NCBI RefSeq assembly: GCF_041102775.1
Contig: NZ_JBGCUO010000001.1
Span: forward strand, 1,922,001-1,986,000
Reading direction: 5' to 3'
Origin: Alcanivorax sp. REN37
GTDB lineage: Bacteria > Pseudomonadota > Gammaproteobacteria > Pseudomonadales > Alcanivoracaceae
DNA length: 64,000 nt
In this document: positions 61,405 through 64,000 of the stretch, piece by piece
How the letters are laid out: each line of letters begins with the position of its first letter
Position numbering within the stretch: the stretch's first letter is position 1
Notes under the pieces: generated by a model
Told to the model about the DNA's origin: nothing
What the model saw: the letters and a program-made list of their open reading frames with translations, nothing else
Databases searched by the model: none
Program-made: the position numbers and the translations under genes

Positions 61405-62333
61405 GACAGCGTCTCCCCTTCCAGATTGCGCTCCACCAACCGCAGGAACAGCTCTTCCAGTCGGTTGGATTTATTGCGCAGGCTCATCACTTCAATGCCG
61501 GCCGCGCTCAGGTGCGCGAACAACTGATTAAGTGGCAGCGTACGCGCCACATCCGCTTCCAGCGTGCGAGTGTCGAGCAGTGTGAACGCCACGCCGTCCA
61601 GCGGCGGCACCGCACTGCACGGCTCTGCCAGATCCAACACCAGCGACTCGGTCTGCAAACGCGACAGCAACGACTTCATGTCGGTGTTCACCACAATGCG
61701 GCCGTGATCGATGATGGCGATCCGGCGGCACAGCGCCTCCGCCTCTTCCAGATAGTGGGTGGTGAGAATGATGGTCTTGCCGGCCCGGTTCAGCTCGGTC
61801 AGGAACGACCACATCGAGCGACGCAGCTCGATATCCACCCCGGCGGTGGGCTCGTCAAGGATCAGCAACTGCGGATCGTGCACCAGTGCCCGCGCGATCA
61901 TCAGCCGGCGTTTCATGCCGCCGGACAGCTCACGCGCTTGATTATCGCGCTTGTCCCACAGCCCGAGGCTGCGCAGGTAGCGCTCTGCAGTCTGCTTCGC
62001 TTTTGCCGCCGGGATGCCGTAATAGCCGGCTTGCGTGACGACGATGTCGAACACCTTTTCAAACTGGTTGAAATTGAACTCTTGCGGCACGACGCCAATG
62101 CTCAGCTTGGCCAAGCCGCGCGCGGTGTCGAGCGAATGTCCGAACACTTCCACCGAACCGGCGGTCTTGTTCACCAGCGAACTGATGATGCCGATGGTGG
62201 TGGATTTGCCGGCGCCATTAGGGCCCAGCAAGGCAAAGAAATCGCCCTCAGCCACGTCCAGGTCGATGCCCTTGAGTGCCTCGAAGCCATTGCCATAGGT
62301 CTTGGTCAGACCCTTGATAGTCAGTGCGTTCAA
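61401..62333 (-). CDS. ABC transporter ATP-binding protein (YadG-like)
   Basis: 310 residues. Complete ATPase: Walker A GPNGAGKST (about 38-46), signature ELSGGMKRRL, Walker B LLILDEPTAGVD and H-loop TTHYLEEAE. The C-terminal extension after ~225 is the usual DrrA/CcmA-like tail. I chose the TTG at 62333, with GAGGGG upstream, to keep clear of the phosphatase gene; an ATG at 62381 would overlap it by 23 bp. Works with the permease just downstream. Confidence 0.93.
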   Translation of the reverse strand: MNALTIKGLTKTYGNGFEALKGIDLDVAEGDFFALLGPNGAGKSTTIGIISSLVNKTAGSVEVFGHSLDTARGLAKLSIGVVPQEFNFNQFEKVFDIVVTQAGYYGIPAAKAKQTAERYLRSLGLWDKRDNQARELSGGMKRRLMIARALVHDPQLLILDEPTAGVDIELRRSMWSFLTELNRAGKTIILTTHYLEEAEALCRRIAIIDHGRIVVNTDMKSLLSRLQTESLVLDLAEPCSAVPPLDGVAFTLLDTRTLEADVARTLPLNQLFAHLSAAGIEVMSLRNKSNRLEELFLRLVERNLEGETLS

Positions 62334-62358
62334 GCGTTTCCCCTCGTCTGCGGCCAGC

Positions 62359-63027
62359 TCAATCGAGCCAGCGCGCCACATCCAGTCGGCCCGGCTCGGC
62401 GCGCCAGATCCAATGCAGGGCGCCGTCGTCGAACCACAGCCACAACCCTTCCATCATCCACGGCCAATCGCGTTCATTGAGACCGCGCCAGCCCAACAGG
62501 CCACCGAGAAAAGCAGCAATGATGGTGTCATGGGTAACATGGATGGCCATTTCGCCGGCGGGTGGCTCGCGCCGGTGCAGGTAACGCACCAGCTTGGCGA
62601 CCCCATCTTCCAGCGTCAGCAAGCCGTCCATGCCTTCACTCAGGTACTGATTGATGAAACCGAGAATGCCGAGCTCAAAAAACTGCGGACCCGCCAACCG
62701 CAGGTCTTCCACAAAACACCCCGGCTCCACTAGCGAAGACTCATGGGCGATCGGCGGCGACGCGGTGCCGGCCCAGCCTTCATACAGCAGGCTGGCAGTA
62801 TCCAAGCAGCGTCCTACCGGGCTCGAATGCAGCGCCGCGATCGGGCGCGGCATACGCGTGCCCCAGTCGCGGGCCATATTGATGCCTTCCTCGGTCAACG
62901 GCAGGCGGTAGTCAGCAAAGCCGTTGGTCGCCAGCTCGCGCACCGAATGGCGGGTCAACAGATGGATCGGGCGATCCCCAGGTAACAGCGGCAGCGCCTG
63001 TTCCAGCGCCGGGTGCAAACGGGCCAT
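62359..63027 (-). CDS. Histidine phosphatase-family protein
   Basis: 222 residues. The catalytic core is LLTRHSVRELATNG (RHxxRE variant, about 24-34) with LTEEGINMARDWG, HSSPVGRCLDTASLL and the second His in IHVTHDTIIAAFLGG (about 168). Histidine-acid or PGM-like phosphatase of unknown substrate; this RHSVRE variant is distinct from the one at 49391. Precedes the ABC genes on the same strand with a 26-bp gap. Confidence 0.82.
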   Translation of the reverse strand: MARLHPALEQALPLLPGDRPIHLLTRHSVRELATNGFADYRLPLTEEGINMARDWGTRMPRPIAALHSSPVGRCLDTASLLYEGWAGTASPPIAHESSLVEPGCFVEDLRLAGPQFFELGILGFINQYLSEGMDGLLTLEDGVAKLVRYLHRREPPAGEMAIHVTHDTIIAAFLGGLLGWRGLNERDWPWMMEGLWLWFDDGALHWIWRAEPGRLDVARWLD

Positions 63028-63057
63028 GTGGTTTGTCTTCCGCCACCGGCGGACTCA

Positions 63058-64000
63058 TCAATTTGGGCGCCCGCCATCATGCGCAAGCTGCCCGGTGGAC
63101 GCAACGTCCCCCCCCGGCATGGCCGGGAACTGGCGGCACAACTCCATCCACCGCAGCACCGCTTGGCCGCGGTATTTCTGCCGATGCAGGATGAAGTAAA
63201 AATGACGGTGAAAATCGCGCCCTGTCACCGTCAACGGCACTAGGCTGCCACGGCGGAAGGCGTCCACCAGCGTCACCCGCGACAGACAGCCCAGCCCCAT
63301 GCCGGCTTCCACCGCACGCTTGATCGCCTCGGTGTGCTGCAGCTCCAGCAGGATGTTCAGTCGTGGCAGCAAGCCGTGCATGGCCCGATCGAAGGTCTGG
63401 CGGGTGCCGGAACCGCGCTCGCGCACGATCCAGTCGGCCGCCTCCAGCGCCGCATCATCGAGCACCCCAGCGGCTGCCAGCGGATGATCCGGTGCGCAGA
63501 ACACCGCCAGCTCGTCATCGCACCAAGGCAGCACTTCCAGATCCGGGTGCTGTAACTCGCCCTCCACCAAGCCAATATCGAGCCGGAAGCGCAGCAGCGC
63601 GTCGGTGACCTGGGCGGTGTTGGCCACGTCCAACTCCACCCGCGCGCCGGGCTGCTGCTGCAGGTAGCGCGCCATGATCGGCACTGCCATGTAATTGCCA
63701 ATGGTGAGGGTGGCGCCGACACGCAGCTCGCCGACTTCAGAATGGCGCGCGAAGGTCTGCTCCAGTGCCCGCCCCTGCTCAAGGAAGTTCTGCACCCGTG
63801 GCAGCAGCACACGGCCATGCTCATTGAGCCGCAGACGCTTGCCGGTACGGTCGAACAGTGTGATGGAAAACTGCTGCTCCAGCTCTTTCAAAGCACCACT
63901 GGCGGCAGACTGAGACATGTTCAATTGCTCCGCAGCGCGGGTGATGTTTTCCGTCAGCGCGGTGGCCAGGAACACTTCCAGTTGACGCAGGCTGTATCGC
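63058..64000 (-). CDS. LysR-family transcriptional regulator (5' end outside window)
   Basis: About 314 residues are inside the window; the first few residues are cut by the right edge. Reading in from the edge gives RYSLRQLEVFLATALTENITRAAEQLNMSQSAASGALKELEQ, a LysR winged HTH. The effector domain spans about 90-300, with VGATLTIGNYMAVPIMARYL. The GTG at 63975 is internal (it encodes the V of LEVFLAT), so the real start lies right of 64000. A tract of eight G on the coding strand near the C-terminus (63108-63115) could be a slippage site. Target unknown. Confidence 0.92.
   Translation of the reverse strand, partial: RYSLRQLEVFLATALTENITRAAEQLNMSQSAASGALKELEQQFSITLFDRTGKRLRLNEHGRVLLPRVQNFLEQGRALEQTFARHSEVGELRVGATLTIGNYMAVPIMARYLQQQPGARVELDVANTAQVTDALLRFRLDIGLVEGELQHPDLEVLPWCDDELAVFCAPDHPLAAAGVLDDAALEAADWIVRERGSGTRQTFDRAMHGLLPRLNILLELQHTEAIKRAVEAGMGLGCLSRVTLVDAFRRGSLVPLTVTGRDFHRHFYFILHRQKYRGQAVLRWMELCRQFPAMPGGDVASTGQLAHDGGRPN

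Noticed and set aside
1-64000. CRISPR arrays, insertion sequences, prophage or integron parts
   Set aside because: No spaced direct repeats, transposase, integrase or attachment-type repeats were seen; composition and gene types are those of core chromosome.

Overview
This 64 kb window is a stretch of chromosome from a high-GC gammaproteobacterium. The best guess is an Alcanivorax-like or other hydrocarbon- or lipid-degrading member of the Pseudomonadales/Oceanospirillales. The reasons are the canonical ffs-dnaX-ybaB-recR block, pdxB, an EpmC-type EF-P hydroxylase, a long bimodular QueF, an AlaA aminotransferase and a PA1571-family small protein, together with many lipid-type enzymes (two acyl-CoA dehydrogenases, four SDRs, thioesterases, SCP2, a Baeyer-Villiger monooxygenase). 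Genes are densely packed on both strands, often with ATGA overlaps. I see no insertion sequence, phage, integron, CRISPR array or rRNA. The species assignment is inference.

Layout. 1-1.9 kb: a HCCA-isomerase-like/SDR operon divergent from its probable TetR repressor around a perfect 16-bp palindrome. 2-4.2 kb: a periplasmic AdeT-type solute-binding protein behind a TatT-like lipoprotein. 4.4-14.9 kb: housekeeping and repair genes (Tag-like glycosylase, MsrB, AlaA, Gcr-type membrane protein, HtpX, PdxB, GST, EpmC, MATE pump). 14.9-16.6 kb: an acyl-CoA dehydrogenase preceded by a non-coding region with a G-quadruplex-like GGGTC repeat. 16.6-20.3 kb: recR, ybaB, dnaX with an intact programmed -1 frameshift signal, and 4.5S RNA. 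20.3-21.4 kb: IbpA-type heat-shock protein with a sigma32-like promoter, and YbjN. 21.6-25.6 kb: BVMO, diiron ferritin-like protein and SDR, divergent from TetR. 25.7-28.2 kb: WaaP-like kinase, DUF2804 and a DUF4282-like membrane protein. 28.5-31.9 kb: an iron/heme block (heme oxygenase, YbaN, ExbB, ExbD, TonB) with Fur-box-like sites. 32-35.8 kb: SCP2, the YbbN/CnoX thioredoxin chaperone, a small beta-barrel protein, an orphan helical-repeat protein and a small membrane protein. 35.9-39.3 kb: iron-ADH, thioesterase and quinone oxidoreductase operon, then surE. 39.3-44.6 kb: an AcrR-type repressor and an RND pump with an operator almost identical to that of E. coli acrAB. 45.4-50.1 kb: phosphatase, ACAD11-like dehydrogenase, APH-like kinase and two SDRs. 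50.2-53.3 kb: GlxA-type regulator with cysteine hydrolase, tRNA-Ser, thioesterase, nitroreductase. 53.4-56.4 kb: membrane-bound class III adenylate cyclase and AbgT transporter. 56.5-59.4 kb: GNAT, and an MFS pump divergent from TetR. 59.4-64 kb: small lipoprotein, QueF, ABC-2 exporter, histidine phosphatase and a LysR regulator cut by the window edge.

How it fits together. Most of the window is core metabolism with several locally regulated modules. Four TetR-family genes each face a divergent target or lie beside one across an inverted repeat. The iron block couples TonB energisation to heme degradation. The least described module is the kinase/acyl-CoA dehydrogenase/phosphatase/SDR cluster at 45.5-50.1 kb, which resembles split versions of the animal ACAD10/11 proteins. 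The clearest sequence-level mechanism is the dnaX frameshift cassette (slippery heptamer, adjacent -1 stop, downstream hairpin). All functional statements come from motif recognition and reading the sequence; no database search was run.
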